This document shows, one piece after another, positions 25,719 to 34,965 of a stretch of 64,000 nt of DNA. The DNA is taken from positions 2,662,001 through 2,726,000 of the forward strand of contig NZ_CP080327.1 of assembly GCF_019443285.1 (NCBI RefSeq), read 5' to 3'. The position numbers and the translations under genes are program-made. How positions within the stretch are numbered: position 1 is the first letter of the stretch; each line of letters opens with the position of its first letter. This DNA comes from Aquisediminimonas profunda (GTDB lineage Bacteria; Pseudomonadota; Alphaproteobacteria; Sphingomonadales; Sphingomonadaceae). A model generated the notes under the pieces. That model was not told where the DNA came from, did not search any database, and was given only the letters and a program-made list of their open reading frames with translations.

Positions 25719-27566
25719 CTAGCTCCGCGTCAGCGCCTCAGCCGCTATCATTCTGGCTTCGGGCCCAAATCCAACCGAATTGAGTGCTGATACAACATGA
25801 TAGAGGTGCTCTGGTGAAACAGCCGACCAATCCGGGCCACTGAGGCCAAGCGCACACAGGATCGCCACCGTTCCAGGCTCACGATCAGCAACAGCTCGGG
25901 CCAAGGCGCGTGTCCACGCGTCTTCATGTGCAATAGGAATTTCGAGACTTCGTGCCATGGCGGCAGCATCGGCCGGGCCAAGCCGGCCTAGGCCGGCCAT
26001 TCCAGCAAAGAGGAATTTTCCCTTGAGGCCATTGTCCCCGCCAATCTTGTTTTGGAAGGACTCAATCCGGCCGCTGCTCCAGTCAACGGCACGACCCGGT
26101 GCGCCGACAGCGAGCAGGCCCCATGCCATCAAACTGTCAGCGTCGCTCGAATCACCGATTATGCGAGCCCAATCTGATGCCTGCACATCCAGCCCTGCGG
26201 ACATCATCGCAGCGATGAGCGATCCCAAATTGCCCGACAAAGAGGGATCAGGCGTCAGCCGTGCCGCAGCACGCGCCGTTACAATCAATCTGGCATAGCG
26301 ATCGAGCGATTCAAGCGATTGTTCATTCCAAAGTGTGCGCATTGCATCGACGCGTTCGGACGGGTCCGCTTCATCATAAGCCTTGCGCAAAAAATCCTGT
26401 GGTGTCCCTGAAATTGCAGAGGCATCTGTCACATCTGCAACCTGGCCATAGAAATCAACCAAGGCTGAACTGGAGAAGACTCCCAGAGCAGCAGCAATAT
26501 CTGCATCATGCATTCGTTTTTCGACAGCGACCAGAGGAGCACGCGCCCGCCACGCGTTCAATCTTGGGCTGGTCCCACTCAACAGCCGCTCTGGAATGTC
26601 GACAGCAGTGGCATTTGCAAGGCCAAATCGCCACGCTGTCAGAACGGGCACATCGTCCCATTGGATCACAACTGCGCGGCGCGTATTTATGCCTGCACCC
26701 ACCACCTTTTCAGCAAGCAAACCGTCAATGCCGGTTGATGACCGCGCTTTTGCCAAGTCAATTTGCGAACTTGCCTCAGCGGAATCACCCGAGAGCGCGG
26801 AACACATAGCCTTGGCAAAGGCCCAGGCCGGCTCTTTGCTATGTTGCGATCCCGGTTCCACCATTGCGCACATGCCTGCCGGATCTGCATTGGCCAGAGC
26901 GGCCTGCATAGCGACCTGAAACATCTTGGGCGTGTATTGATCGACGTCCACACTCTGGACCAGCAAACGCGCTGAATCGGCCTCGCCCATCCGCAGCAGT
27001 AGCCACGCCCGTTCCGCAACCCAGTCTGCACCAGCAACTCCATGCGGCGTATTCGCCTTACTCAAAAGCGCCCGCCTCAGCAGGATCGAAGCCCATCGCG
27101 AAGCGATCGGCGCCGGTGTCTTACGCATCAGGTAAGACAAATATTTGCCATTCTGACGTCCAAATGCCAACGCCCCCATATCGCCATCGCCCGCAGCCAA
27201 AATGCCGACCTGAGCTGTAGAGCGGTGTCGTCCTGATGGCAGGTCCTGTAACGTCGTCAGATCAATCGGCACATCTTCGCTCTGAGCAAGTGCCGGATCT
27301 TCCAATGTGCCATCAGTCGCTGGCACCCCTGCAGTTCCGCCTTCAAGCGATTGAGCAATTCCCGTATCAATGTCTGGTGCCTTGGCCTGGCTTGGAACCG
27401 GCGCCTTTTCAGAGTTTTGGTCAGGCTCACCAAATCCCGGCGGCAGGAGAGACTTTGGATCGTCAGCCCCAATGGCGGGAATGGCTGTGGCGAGCGCGAC
27501 GCCGGAAAGCGCCACCAGGACCCATGCCTTATTTGCTGAGCGCATCGACCGAAACTGCCTTTTCAT
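25719..27566 (-). CDS. Unknown exported protein, probably alpha-helical repeat
   Basis: Not recognised. It has 615 residues, an N-terminal signal sequence (KAWVLVALSGVALATAIPAIGA), then a low-complexity acidic/proline stretch to about residue 100. The remainder is Ala/Leu-rich helices resembling TPR-like solenoid repeats (RAWLLLRMGEADSARLLVQS; AWAFAKAMCSALSGDSAEAS). It is likely periplasmic, perhaps a scaffold. It is 2 bp ahead of xerD and overlaps a tiny membrane-protein ORF upstream, suggesting one transcript. An alternative start is the ATG at 27545. Confidence 0.6.
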   Translation of the reverse strand: MKRQFRSMRSANKAWVLVALSGVALATAIPAIGADDPKSLLPPGFGEPDQNSEKAPVPSQAKAPDIDTGIAQSLEGGTAGVPATDGTLEDPALAQSEDVPIDLTTLQDLPSGRHRSTAQVGILAAGDGDMGALAFGRQNGKYLSYLMRKTPAPIASRWASILLRRALLSKANTPHGVAGADWVAERAWLLLRMGEADSARLLVQSVDVDQYTPKMFQVAMQAALANADPAGMCAMVEPGSQHSKEPAWAFAKAMCSALSGDSAEASSQIDLAKARSSTGIDGLLAEKVVGAGINTRRAVVIQWDDVPVLTAWRFGLANATAVDIPERLLSGTSPRLNAWRARAPLVAVEKRMHDADIAAALGVFSSSALVDFYGQVADVTDASAISGTPQDFLRKAYDEADPSERVDAMRTLWNEQSLESLDRYARLIVTARAAARLTPDPSLSGNLGSLIAAMMSAGLDVQASDWARIIGDSSDADSLMAWGLLAVGAPGRAVDWSSGRIESFQNKIGGDNGLKGKFLFAGMAGLGRLGPADAAAMARSLEIPIAHEDAWTRALARAVADREPGTVAILCALGLSGPDWSAVSPEHLYHVVSALNSVGFGPEARMIAAEALTRS

Positions 27567-27663
27567 GCCTTGTCAGGGGTTGTTCGGACACCCGGCCAGC
27601 TAGGAACAGCATAGCGCCAACAATCACCACCACCGGCACCAGCCACTTGATCAAATGAGTCAT
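27529..27663 (-). CDS. Small single-span membrane protein, tentative
   Basis: A 44-residue ORF from the ATG at 27663 with one clear membrane segment (LIKWLVPVVVIVGAMLFLAG) and a polar tail. It overlaps the start of the 615-residue exported protein by 38 bp and shares its strand. Length and overlap make it uncertain, but the hydrophobic helix flanked by Lys and Arg is what a real small membrane protein would show. No family recognised. Confidence 0.45.
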   Translation of the reverse strand: MTHLIKWLVPVVVIVGAMLFLAGRVSEQPLTRHEKAVSVDALSK

Positions 27664-27718
27664 GTCGATTTCAAACACCTTGTTGCATGTAGACACCGCT
27701 TTGCCCGAAGGACGGCGC

Positions 27719-28285
27719 ATGTGTATAGCCCTTCGCGCGATGAACAGTGAAGCAAATTTGGCACGTGCGAATGTTGAGCGCCCGATCGTCCTCGTCGGCC
27801 TGATGGGTGTTGGAAAATCAACGATCGGTCGACGTTTGGCCCAGCGGCTACAGATACCCTTTGTTGATGCCGATCATGAAATCGAAGACGCGGCAGGACT
27901 TTCCATCCCTGAAATATTTGAGCGATTCGGTGAAGGCCACTTTCGTGACGGCGAGCGCAGGGTAATTGCGCGCCTGATCGATGGGCAGGCCAAAGTCATT
28001 GCGACTGGTGGCGGCGCATTCATGAACCCCGAAACTCGCGCACTTATCCTTGCTAATGCTGTCTCGGTCTGGATCGACGCAGATCTTGAGGTCATAATCG
28101 AACGTGTGGCACGCCGTGATAACCGTCCTCTGTTGAAGGGTAAGAACGCACGCGAGGTCCTGACAGAATTGGCCAAGGTGCGAAATCCGATCTACGCGCT
28201 AGCCGATCTGCATGTGCGCAGTCAGAGCACGCCGCATGATGCAACGGTAAATTCGATTTTGGAGAAGCTTGCATGTCTTGCGTGA
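27719..28285 (+). CDS. aroK: Shikimate kinase
   Basis: Phosphorylates shikimate in aromatic amino-acid synthesis; about 188 residues. Walker A is GLMGVGKST (27-35), followed by the substrate-binding DADHEIEDAAG and IFERFGEGHFRDGERRV; GGGAFMNPETR is the second shikimate-contacting block. GAAGGA seven bases before the ATG at 27719 favours that start over the ATG at 27740. Overlaps aroB by 13 bp, the classic aroK-aroB operon. Confidence 0.94.
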   Translation: MCIALRAMNSEANLARANVERPIVLVGLMGVGKSTIGRRLAQRLQIPFVDADHEIEDAAGLSIPEIFERFGEGHFRDGERRVIARLIDGQAKVIATGGGAFMNPETRALILANAVSVWIDADLEVIIERVARRDNRPLLKGKNAREVLTELAKVRNPIYALADLHVRSQSTPHDATVNSILEKLACLA

Positions 28286-29370
28286 GGGTCGGACTGGGAT
28301 CGAACAGCTACGATATTGTGATCGAGTCGGGTGCGATCCGCAATGCCGCTGAACATTTGAAACCATACATCCGAGGCGAACGACTTGTAATCGTGACCGA
28401 ACGTAATGTCGCCGATGCTGTGCTTCCAAAATTAAGCGCGGGGCTAGCGGGCATCACCCTCGAGACAATTACCCTTGATCCTGGCGAGGGAACGAAGAGT
28501 TGGTCGCAGCTAGAAAGGCTCTGTGAGTCACTTTTGAATGCCGGAATTGAGCGAAGCGATGCCATCGTCGCGCTCGGCGGCGGAGTGATCGGCGACCTGA
28601 CCGGTTTCGCCGCAGCAATCATAAAACGCGGTTGCAAATTCATTCAGGTGCCCACAAGCCTGCTCGCGCAGGTCGATTCATCTGTTGGCGGCAAAACTGC
28701 GATTAACAGCCACGCTGGCAAAAATCTGATCGGGGCATTTCATCAACCCGTGCTTGTCCTGATTGACCCTGAAACACTTGATACGCTTCCTGAGCGCGAA
28801 ATGCGCGCTGGCTACGCTGAAGTTGCCAAATATGGTTTGATTGGCGATTTCGATTTTTTTGAATGGTGCGAGGCCAATGCCGCTTCAATTATCGCGGGCG
28901 ACCGTGGCTGCCAGATCAAGGCGATTGAAACAAGTGTCCGCGCAAAGGCAACCATTGTCGAGGCAGACGAACGCGAGACGCTCGATACGCGGGCTCTTCT
29001 CAATCTTGGTCACACCTTCGGCCATGCGCTGGAAGCCGAAACAGGCTTTTCAGACAAGCTGCTCCATGGAGAAGCTGTTGCGGCGGGCATGGCTCTCGCA
29101 TTTCGCTTTTCGGCTCGGCAAGGCCTTTGCAGCGCGCAGGATGCGGAGCGAGTTTCAGCACATTTGCGCGCCGTCGGATTGCCCGATGGGCTGGACAGTT
29201 CAGGCGTGAAAGCGACTGGTGCGGAGTTGGTCCAGCATATGCTTCATGACAAGAAAATGTCAGGCGGTACCCTGCCCTTCATTCTCGCGCGCGGAATAGG
29301 CCAAGCCTATGTCGACAAATCTGTGTCGCTTGCCGAAGTCACGGAATTTCTGGATGTCGAAGCCCGATAA
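28273..29370 (+). CDS. aroB: 3-dehydroquinate synthase
   Basis: Second enzyme of the shikimate pathway, NAD- and metal-dependent; 365 residues. Marks are DPGEGTKSWSQLERL, GGGVIGDLTGFAAA, the PTSLLAQVDSSVGGKTAIN active-site block, and the zinc ligands in NLGHTFGHALEAE and LLHGEAVAAGM. Its 3' end overlaps the convergent DUF423 gene by 64 bp. Confidence 0.96.
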   Translation: MSCVRVGLGSNSYDIVIESGAIRNAAEHLKPYIRGERLVIVTERNVADAVLPKLSAGLAGITLETITLDPGEGTKSWSQLERLCESLLNAGIERSDAIVALGGGVIGDLTGFAAAIIKRGCKFIQVPTSLLAQVDSSVGGKTAINSHAGKNLIGAFHQPVLVLIDPETLDTLPEREMRAGYAEVAKYGLIGDFDFFEWCEANAASIIAGDRGCQIKAIETSVRAKATIVEADERETLDTRALLNLGHTFGHALEAETGFSDKLLHGEAVAAGMALAFRFSARQGLCSAQDAERVSAHLRAVGLPDGLDSSGVKATGAELVQHMLHDKKMSGGTLPFILARGIGQAYVDKSVSLAEVTEFLDVEAR

Positions 29371-29684
29371 GCCATCCAGAGCCAGCCCAAGATCATTGCG
29401 CTGCCGCCTATCGGCGCAACGGCTCCAAGAACGCGAGGCGCGCCGAGTGCGAGTGCATAAAGGCTGAAACTGAAGATGAGGCTTCCCAAGAAAATCGAAA
29501 GGGCAGGTCCCGGAAAGCGTCGCCCGAGTGTCAGCACGGCAATTGCATGGATCAGCTGGTAGGAACCACCAGTCTTCAGCCACTCGACTGCCGGTCCGCT
29601 TGCGCCATGGGCGCCAAAGGCTCCAGCCGCAATTGCAATTGCTGCAGAGAGGCAAGCCAGAGTTTCGATCCGTCTCGCCATCAC
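29307..29684 (-). CDS. DUF423 family small membrane protein (YgdD-like)
   Basis: Protein of 125 residues with about four membrane segments and the family's opening pattern AAIAIAAGAFGAHGAS plus the YQLIHAIAVL block. Role unknown. The last 20 residues are encoded within the convergent end of aroB. Its ATG overlaps the antiporter's stop (ATGA), so the two are translated together. Confidence 0.85.
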   Translation of the reverse strand: MMARRIETLACLSAAIAIAAGAFGAHGASGPAVEWLKTGGSYQLIHAIAVLTLGRRFPGPALSIFLGSLIFSFSLYALALGAPRVLGAVAPIGGSAMILGWLWMAYRASTSRNSVTSASDTDLST

Positions 29685-31435
29685 GCCGTCGCCTTCTTGA
29701 CGGGCGGCACATAGAGAGGAGGCGGACCGGCCCGTAAATCTCCGGCTTCCCCTTGAGCATCCAATCTCAACTGGTCCTGTTCGCGGTAGAACTGCTCAGC
29801 GCCGAGGATCTCTTGCTCTTCAACGCCCATCGATTGCAGCACATCGATCCCCATCCGTATTGCTGATTCAAATACTTCTCTTACAGTTCCGGCCAGATCA
29901 AGGTCTCGAACAGCGAGGAGTTGCCTCCGATCAAAGGCTCGAACAAAAACGGCCGCCTGCGGAAATGCTGAAAGGATTGGACTTAGCTCCCTTTCGCCCA
30001 TTCCCCGATCATCGGTGCAGAAAACGATTGCCTGTGCCTCATCTGCTCCGGCTCGCCGCAACAAATCGACGCGCCGTCCATCGCCATAATAGACCTTCGC
30101 GCCAAATGAGTTGCTGCGCTCGATCTGCTCTGGCTTGATATCGACAAGAGTAACTGAAATGCGCCCTGCCATCAGGATCTGCGTGACCGTCTGGCCAAAT
30201 CGTCCGAAACCAACCACGATGGCCTTTGACTGCTGCGCAAGTTCCGGGCCTTCGAGCTCTTCTTCACTATGTGGCCTAACATATTCATAGCGCCGCGCAA
30301 TCATAAGCAGGAAAGGTGTTGTCGCCATTGAGAGCGTCACGATCGCTCCGAACAAACTTGCCGCCTGTGGCTCTATCAAGAGTGCCGCCTGCGCCTGGGC
30401 GAACAAGACAAAGCCGAATTCGCCACCTTGGCTAAGCAACAGCCCAAGGCCAAAGGCCGGACGGCTGTCCATACCGAATGCGCGGCTCAGCGCATAGGTT
30501 ACGGCAGTCTTGATGCCTACAAGGGCGGCGGCCATCCCGATTACAAACATCGGGTTTGCAAGAATCACCGAAACGTCCAGCACCATCCCCACAGCCATGA
30601 AGAAAAGCCCAAGGAGGATCGAGCGAAACGGCTCGACATCCGCCTCAATTTCATGCCTGTAGGGTGAGTCCGCAAGCATCACGCCAGCAATGAAGGCCCC
30701 AAGAGCGGTCGAAAGGTGGAGCGCCTCCATAACTGCGGCGCTTGCAACGACAGTGAACAGGCCGACGACAACAAATAGCTCGCGCTCTCCCAATCTACCC
30801 GTCAACCGGAGCAATGGGCTGATGATAAAGCGCCCGGCAAGGACCAGCCCGATAATGGCAAAGAATGTTGCGAGCGCGAGCTGCCAACCCGGCGGAGTTG
30901 CAGGATCAGCTGGCGCGCGCGACAATGCAGCAATGATTGTAATCAAGGGCACAATCGCAAGGTCCTGGAACAGCAGGATTGAAAAAGCCCGCTCGCCAAA
31001 AGGCGTGTTGATCCGCCCCGACGACTTGAGGCTGGGAAGGACCTGCGCCGTCGACGACAATGCAAGCGGGAGACCAAGTGCAAGCGCAGCACCCAAAGTG
31101 AAATCCGCGACGAGGAAAATCAATGTCGCAAGGGCCAAACCGGCCAGCGCGACCTGAGCAAAACCAAGACCAAAAATGTCCCTCTTCAGTCGCCAGAGAC
31201 GTGCTGGGTTCAATTCCAGGCCGACGAGAAAGAGCAGCAGCGCAATACCAAGTTCCGCAATGCCGAGTTTTGACTCCCCATCACTGACAAGGGCAAGTCC
31301 ATAAGGTCCAATTGCGACCCCGGCCAACAGATAGCCAAGGACTGCGCCAAGGCCGAGCCGCCGAAAGGGAATGACAAAAAGCAATCCTGCCCCAAGGAGG
31401 AAAACACCTTCGCGAAGGATCGAAGCCGTTTCCAT
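29681..31435 (-). CDS. Monovalent cation:proton antiporter-2 (CPA2), KefB/KefC type
   Basis: Inner-membrane antiporter of 584 residues. About 12 membrane segments fill residues 1-385 (VFLLGAGLLFVIPFRRLGLG onward), followed by an RCK/TrkA-N domain starting KAIVVGFGRFGQTVTQILM at about 405, which binds nucleotides and gates the channel. KefB/KefC proteins export potassium and are held closed by glutathione; gor and grxC elsewhere in the window fit that physiology, but the glutathione link is inferred. Lies 3 bp behind the IscU-like gene. Confidence 0.87.
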   Translation of the reverse strand: METASILREGVFLLGAGLLFVIPFRRLGLGAVLGYLLAGVAIGPYGLALVSDGESKLGIAELGIALLLFLVGLELNPARLWRLKRDIFGLGFAQVALAGLALATLIFLVADFTLGAALALGLPLALSSTAQVLPSLKSSGRINTPFGERAFSILLFQDLAIVPLITIIAALSRAPADPATPPGWQLALATFFAIIGLVLAGRFIISPLLRLTGRLGERELFVVVGLFTVVASAAVMEALHLSTALGAFIAGVMLADSPYRHEIEADVEPFRSILLGLFFMAVGMVLDVSVILANPMFVIGMAAALVGIKTAVTYALSRAFGMDSRPAFGLGLLLSQGGEFGFVLFAQAQAALLIEPQAASLFGAIVTLSMATTPFLLMIARRYEYVRPHSEEELEGPELAQQSKAIVVGFGRFGQTVTQILMAGRISVTLVDIKPEQIERSNSFGAKVYYGDGRRVDLLRRAGADEAQAIVFCTDDRGMGERELSPILSAFPQAAVFVRAFDRRQLLAVRDLDLAGTVREVFESAIRMGIDVLQSMGVEEQEILGAEQFYREQDQLRLDAQGEAGDLRAGPPPLYVPPVKKATA

Positions 31436-31438
31436 TGT

Positions 31439-31864
31439 CTAGCGCGCGGCCGCTGTAGCAGCTTCGGCAGCTGCTTCAAAGGCAAGCAGGATTGCGGCGT
31501 GCCGGCCTGGATGGCTGCGGGCCGCTGCAAATATTTCAAGGCCGGGCCACTCGCCAGGACTTTCTGCAGTATTGGCAAGATAGGCGCGCAAAGCGTCCCG
31601 TGCGGCACCGATTTCTGGGCCAGACCGCCCCTTGGCATGGGCGGCCATCAGGGCTGTCGATGCCTGACCAAGCGCGCAAGCCTGCAACTGCGCGCCAAGA
31701 TCAGCGATCCTGCCTTGCTCATCGACAACAACGTCTACTCTAACGCGGCTGCCACATGTAGGAGATCGCTTCTCAACAGAAGCTTGCGGTTGGTCAAGCG
31801 GACGAAGATCGGCCGTAGATGTTGCAAGCCTCAAGACTTCGAGTGTGTAAAGCTGAGAGGTCAC
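31439..31864 (-). CDS. IscU/NifU-like iron-sulfur scaffold family protein, third Cys absent
   Basis: Protein of 141 residues with the IscU-fold ligand blocks PTCGSRVRV (Cys37) and LQACALGQAS (Cys63). Where IscU has its third conserved Cys, this protein has HPGRHAAILLAFEAA, so a His may take that role or cluster binding may be lost. This divergent form occurs as a distinct alphaproteobacterial branch. Its start overlaps the cvpA stop by 4 bp. Confidence 0.75.
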   Translation of the reverse strand: MTSQLYTLEVLRLATSTADLRPLDQPQASVEKRSPTCGSRVRVDVVVDEQGRIADLGAQLQACALGQASTALMAAHAKGRSGPEIGAARDALRAYLANTAESPGEWPGLEIFAAARSHPGRHAAILLAFEAAAEAATAAAR

Positions 31865-32382
31865 GTCTTCTTCGGGTCCGGATCCCCGGCATTCTGTCGC
31901 TGCTCGACAAAATCAACCAAGGCTCGAGATGTCGCGTTGAGAAGCGGATAGGTACGCGAATCCGTCATCCAGTCTGGACGATCAGATTGCCCGCCGTAAA
32001 ATGTATTGTACACCAACGACGCCAGCAGAAATATCAGCGTCGCACCAATGAGGCCCTTCATGGCGCCAAAACCAAACCCGAGAAGCCTGTCAAAGCCACC
32101 CAGAGTAGAAGAACGCGATGCACTCCCCATGCGATTGGCGATCATTCTTCCCGCCAGAAATGTAAGGCCAAAAATGACTGCGAAAGCCAACACAGCTGCG
32201 CCGCCTTGCGTGCCGACAGGTTTCGCGAGCGCTGCAGCAACCGGAGCATGCAGCAACTTGACTGCCGCGATTGCGGCAATCCATGCCACGAGCGACATCG
32301 CCTCTGCCACAAAGCCACGCATCAAGCCACGCACGCCCACGCCACCAACAAGAATTAGGACAATGATATCGAGGGCCGTCAT
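31861..32382 (-). CDS. cvpA: CvpA family membrane protein
   Basis: Inner-membrane protein of 173 residues with four predicted helices; TALDIIVLILVGGVGVRGLM opens it and LGGFDRLLGFGFGAMKGLIG is the family's conserved stretch. CvpA is linked to colicin V production and envelope stress in enterobacteria; its molecular role is unknown. It sits 39 bp behind radA on the same strand, a common arrangement. Confidence 0.85.
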   Translation of the reverse strand: MTALDIIVLILVGGVGVRGLMRGFVAEAMSLVAWIAAIAAVKLLHAPVAAALAKPVGTQGGAAVLAFAVIFGLTFLAGRMIANRMGSASRSSTLGGFDRLLGFGFGAMKGLIGATLIFLLASLVYNTFYGGQSDRPDWMTDSRTYPLLNATSRALVDFVEQRQNAGDPDPKKT

Positions 32383-32421
32383 GACCGCCTCATAAGCGTA
32401 GGGTGGCTTGCGTGTCGAGCC

Positions 32422-33795
32422 TCATCCCCGTCGCAACAGGAAGTCTACCAAGCCTCCCAGTTTCGAAAAGCCGGTAATGGTCAAGCCATCCCGATCCTCT
32501 CGTGTCTTGGCAGGCGCAAGCGCCTGTTCAAATCCCAGCTTAGCGGCCTCCTTGAGGCGCAAACCGGCAAGCGAGACGGGCCGAACTTCGCCCGAAAGCG
32601 AAATCTCCCCGAAGGCAATGCTTGTTGCAGGCACGGGCTGCTCTGAGAGTGCCGAGACAAGCGCCGCTGCCACAGCCAGATCCGCAGCAGGATCGGAAAG
32701 GCGATAACCGCCCGCAACATTGAGATAGACTTCACACGTCGAAAAACTCAAACCGCATCGCGCTTCGAGTACGGCGAGAATCATTGCCAACCGCCCGCTG
32801 TCCCAGCCAACTACAGCGCGCCTGGGCGTTGCACCACTCGCCAACCGAACCACGAGCGCCTGAATTTCAACAAGAACCGGTCTCGTCCCTTCCAGTGCCG
32901 GAAAGACCACAGTTCCGGCGACGGCCTCGCCACGATCAGTGAGGAACAAAGACGAAGGGTTCGCAACTTCGCTGAGTCCTTGTTCTTCCATGGCGAAAAC
33001 ACCAATTTCGTCCGTCCCTCCGAAGCGATTCTTGATCGCTCGCAAGATCCGAAACTGGTGGCTGCGTTCGCCTTCAAATGAGAGCACAGTATCAACCATA
33101 TGTTCAAGCACGCGCGGCCCGGCGATGCTGCCGTCTTTCGTTACGTGCCCGACCAGAACGAGCGCCGTCCCGCGCTCCTTTGCAAACCGGATCAATTCCT
33201 GCGCTGAAGCCCGAACTTGACTGACAGTTCCGGGTGCCCCTTCAATCAGATCACTGTGCATCGTTTGGATGGAATCAATGACCAGCAAGGCTGGCGGATT
33301 GCCCTTGCCAAATGTTGTGAGAATGTCGCGGACCGATGTGGCAGCAGCCAGCTGAACCGGTGCATCGCCCAGCCCCAACCGTCGCGCGCGAAGCCGCACC
33401 TGATCAGCTGCCTCTTCTCCGGAAACATAGGCGACGGCGCGACCTGACTTGGCCAGGCGAGCGGCGGCTTGCAGAAGCAACGTCGACTTGCCTATCCCAG
33501 GATCGCCGCCGATGAGGGTCGCTGACCCAGCAACAAACCCTCCACCAAGCGCGCGGTCAAACTCTGCAATGGCGCTTTCCATCCGCTCCGGAAGCGGAAT
33601 ATCGGTGTCCAGGCCAACCAACTCAACGGCCTGCCCTCCGCTTTGCAAATCATGCCGCGCCCGAAACGGTGTAACAACGGCCGAAGCATCCTCGACAATT
33701 GTGTTCCATTCACTGCAATCGAGGCATTGCCCGGCCCATTTGGAGGAAACCGACCCACAGGACTGACAGACGTAACGCCGCTGCGGCTTCGCCAT
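32422..33795 (-). CDS. radA: DNA repair protein RadA
   Basis: RecA-like ATPase that helps branch migration in recombination; 457 residues. A four-cysteine zinc motif opens the protein (CQSC-x10-CLDC, Cys10, 13, 24, 27), then Walker A GGDPGIGKST, the RadA-specific KNRFG motif (AIKNRFGGTDEIG) and a C-terminal Lon-like domain. The ATG at 33795 has GGAG six bases upstream; longer in-frame reading to 33942 lacks support. Divergent from the sulfotransferase gene. Confidence 0.95.
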   Translation of the reverse strand: MAKPQRRYVCQSCGSVSSKWAGQCLDCSEWNTIVEDASAVVTPFRARHDLQSGGQAVELVGLDTDIPLPERMESAIAEFDRALGGGFVAGSATLIGGDPGIGKSTLLLQAAARLAKSGRAVAYVSGEEAADQVRLRARRLGLGDAPVQLAAATSVRDILTTFGKGNPPALLVIDSIQTMHSDLIEGAPGTVSQVRASAQELIRFAKERGTALVLVGHVTKDGSIAGPRVLEHMVDTVLSFEGERSHQFRILRAIKNRFGGTDEIGVFAMEEQGLSEVANPSSLFLTDRGEAVAGTVVFPALEGTRPVLVEIQALVVRLASGATPRRAVVGWDSGRLAMILAVLEARCGLSFSTCEVYLNVAGGYRLSDPAADLAVAAALVSALSEQPVPATSIAFGEISLSGEVRPVSLAGLRLKEAAKLGFEQALAPAKTREDRDGLTITGFSKLGGLVDFLLRRG

Positions 33796-33977
33796 TATGT
33801 GCTCCATCTGAGAACTTATAGTGAACATAAAGGGGGCAAGGATACAGGTCAAGTAATGCAGGGATTCTCCGCCGCTATTTTCTGTTTCACCTGCCGGGCG
33901 TTCATTCAATCCGCTTGTATTGTAAATTGATTCCAGCTTCACTTACGTAATCTGTCGCAAGCGCATTGGGGGAAAAG

Positions 33978-34925
33978 ATGCTGGTAAGAGGGCCAATGCG
34001 CGACTTGCGCGACTGGACGTCGGATTCCCGCAACTGGACAAATTTCAAACCAAGACCGGGAGACATAGTTGTTGCGACATCGCCAAAGTGCGGAACAACA
34101 TGGACGCAGAGAATCGTGGGCATGCTATTGCGGCAATCCGCCGCGCCCTTTCCGGTCCAAGACGAGCAGCCATGGATCGATATGCGCGGCCGGCCAATCG
34201 ACGAAATGCTGGCAACGCTGGACGCCCAAACGGGTAGACGCTGCATAAAGACGCACACGCCGCTCGACGCGATACCACTCTATGACGATATGTTTTACAT
34301 CCACGTTGCGCGAGATCCTCGCGATGCCTGCATGTCTTGGCAAAATCACGTTTCAAGCTACACGCCATTGGCATTGGCAATGATAAGCCATTTTGGCTTG
34401 ACCGACGAAACAATTGGTCAGCCCTGGCCAGTACCACCTAACGACCCCCGAGGCTTCTTCCGCTCATTTTTGCGCGTGCCGGAATTCGCGCCGTTCCATG
34501 AATTTACGATCGCTGAATATTGCGACCTCGAGAACAGCTATTGGGCCGCACGTCATCAGCCTAATTTCCTGCTGGTACACTACAATGATCTAAAATCCGA
34601 TCTCGAAGGCGAGATGCGGCGGATTGCTGCATTTTGCCGAATCGAAACACCTGAAGAGTTGTGGCCGCATCTGGTTGCAGCTGCCGAGTTTTCCGCGATG
34701 AAGCGCGACGCAGATGCCTTGATGCCATCGGCCTCCCTTATTTGGGAAGGCGGCGCCCAGCGCTTCCTGAACAAAGGAACAAACCAGCGCTGGCGCGAAT
34801 TTGTAACGCCCGAAGACCTCGATCTTTATGAGGCCGAAACCCGCGCCCGCATGAGCCCATCGCTCAAGGCTTGGTGCGAAGGTGGCCAAGTTATTGCTGG
34901 AAACCCCATTCTGTTGCCGGACTGA
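33978..34925 (+). CDS. Sulfotransferase family protein
   Basis: PAPS-dependent sulfotransferase of about 315 residues. The 5'-phosphosulfate loop PKCGTTWTQRIVGMLL is near residues 35-50. The 3'-phosphate-binding part is FYIHVARDPRDACMSWQNH, with VHYNDLKSDLEGEMRRIAAF after it, and the C-terminal region carries WEGGAQRFLNKGTNQRW. This resembles cytosolic aryl/alcohol-type sulfotransferases; the substrate is unknown. A TTG at 33966 is an alternative start; the ATG at 33978 sits behind a GGGGGAAAAG stretch. Confidence 0.85.
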   Translation: MLVRGPMRDLRDWTSDSRNWTNFKPRPGDIVVATSPKCGTTWTQRIVGMLLRQSAAPFPVQDEQPWIDMRGRPIDEMLATLDAQTGRRCIKTHTPLDAIPLYDDMFYIHVARDPRDACMSWQNHVSSYTPLALAMISHFGLTDETIGQPWPVPPNDPRGFFRSFLRVPEFAPFHEFTIAEYCDLENSYWAARHQPNFLLVHYNDLKSDLEGEMRRIAAFCRIETPEELWPHLVAAAEFSAMKRDADALMPSASLIWEGGAQRFLNKGTNQRWREFVTPEDLDLYEAETRARMSPSLKAWCEGGQVIAGNPILLPD

Positions 34926-34965
34926 AGTCGTTCAAAGAGTTGACTGATTCCAAGACCTTCCCAGC

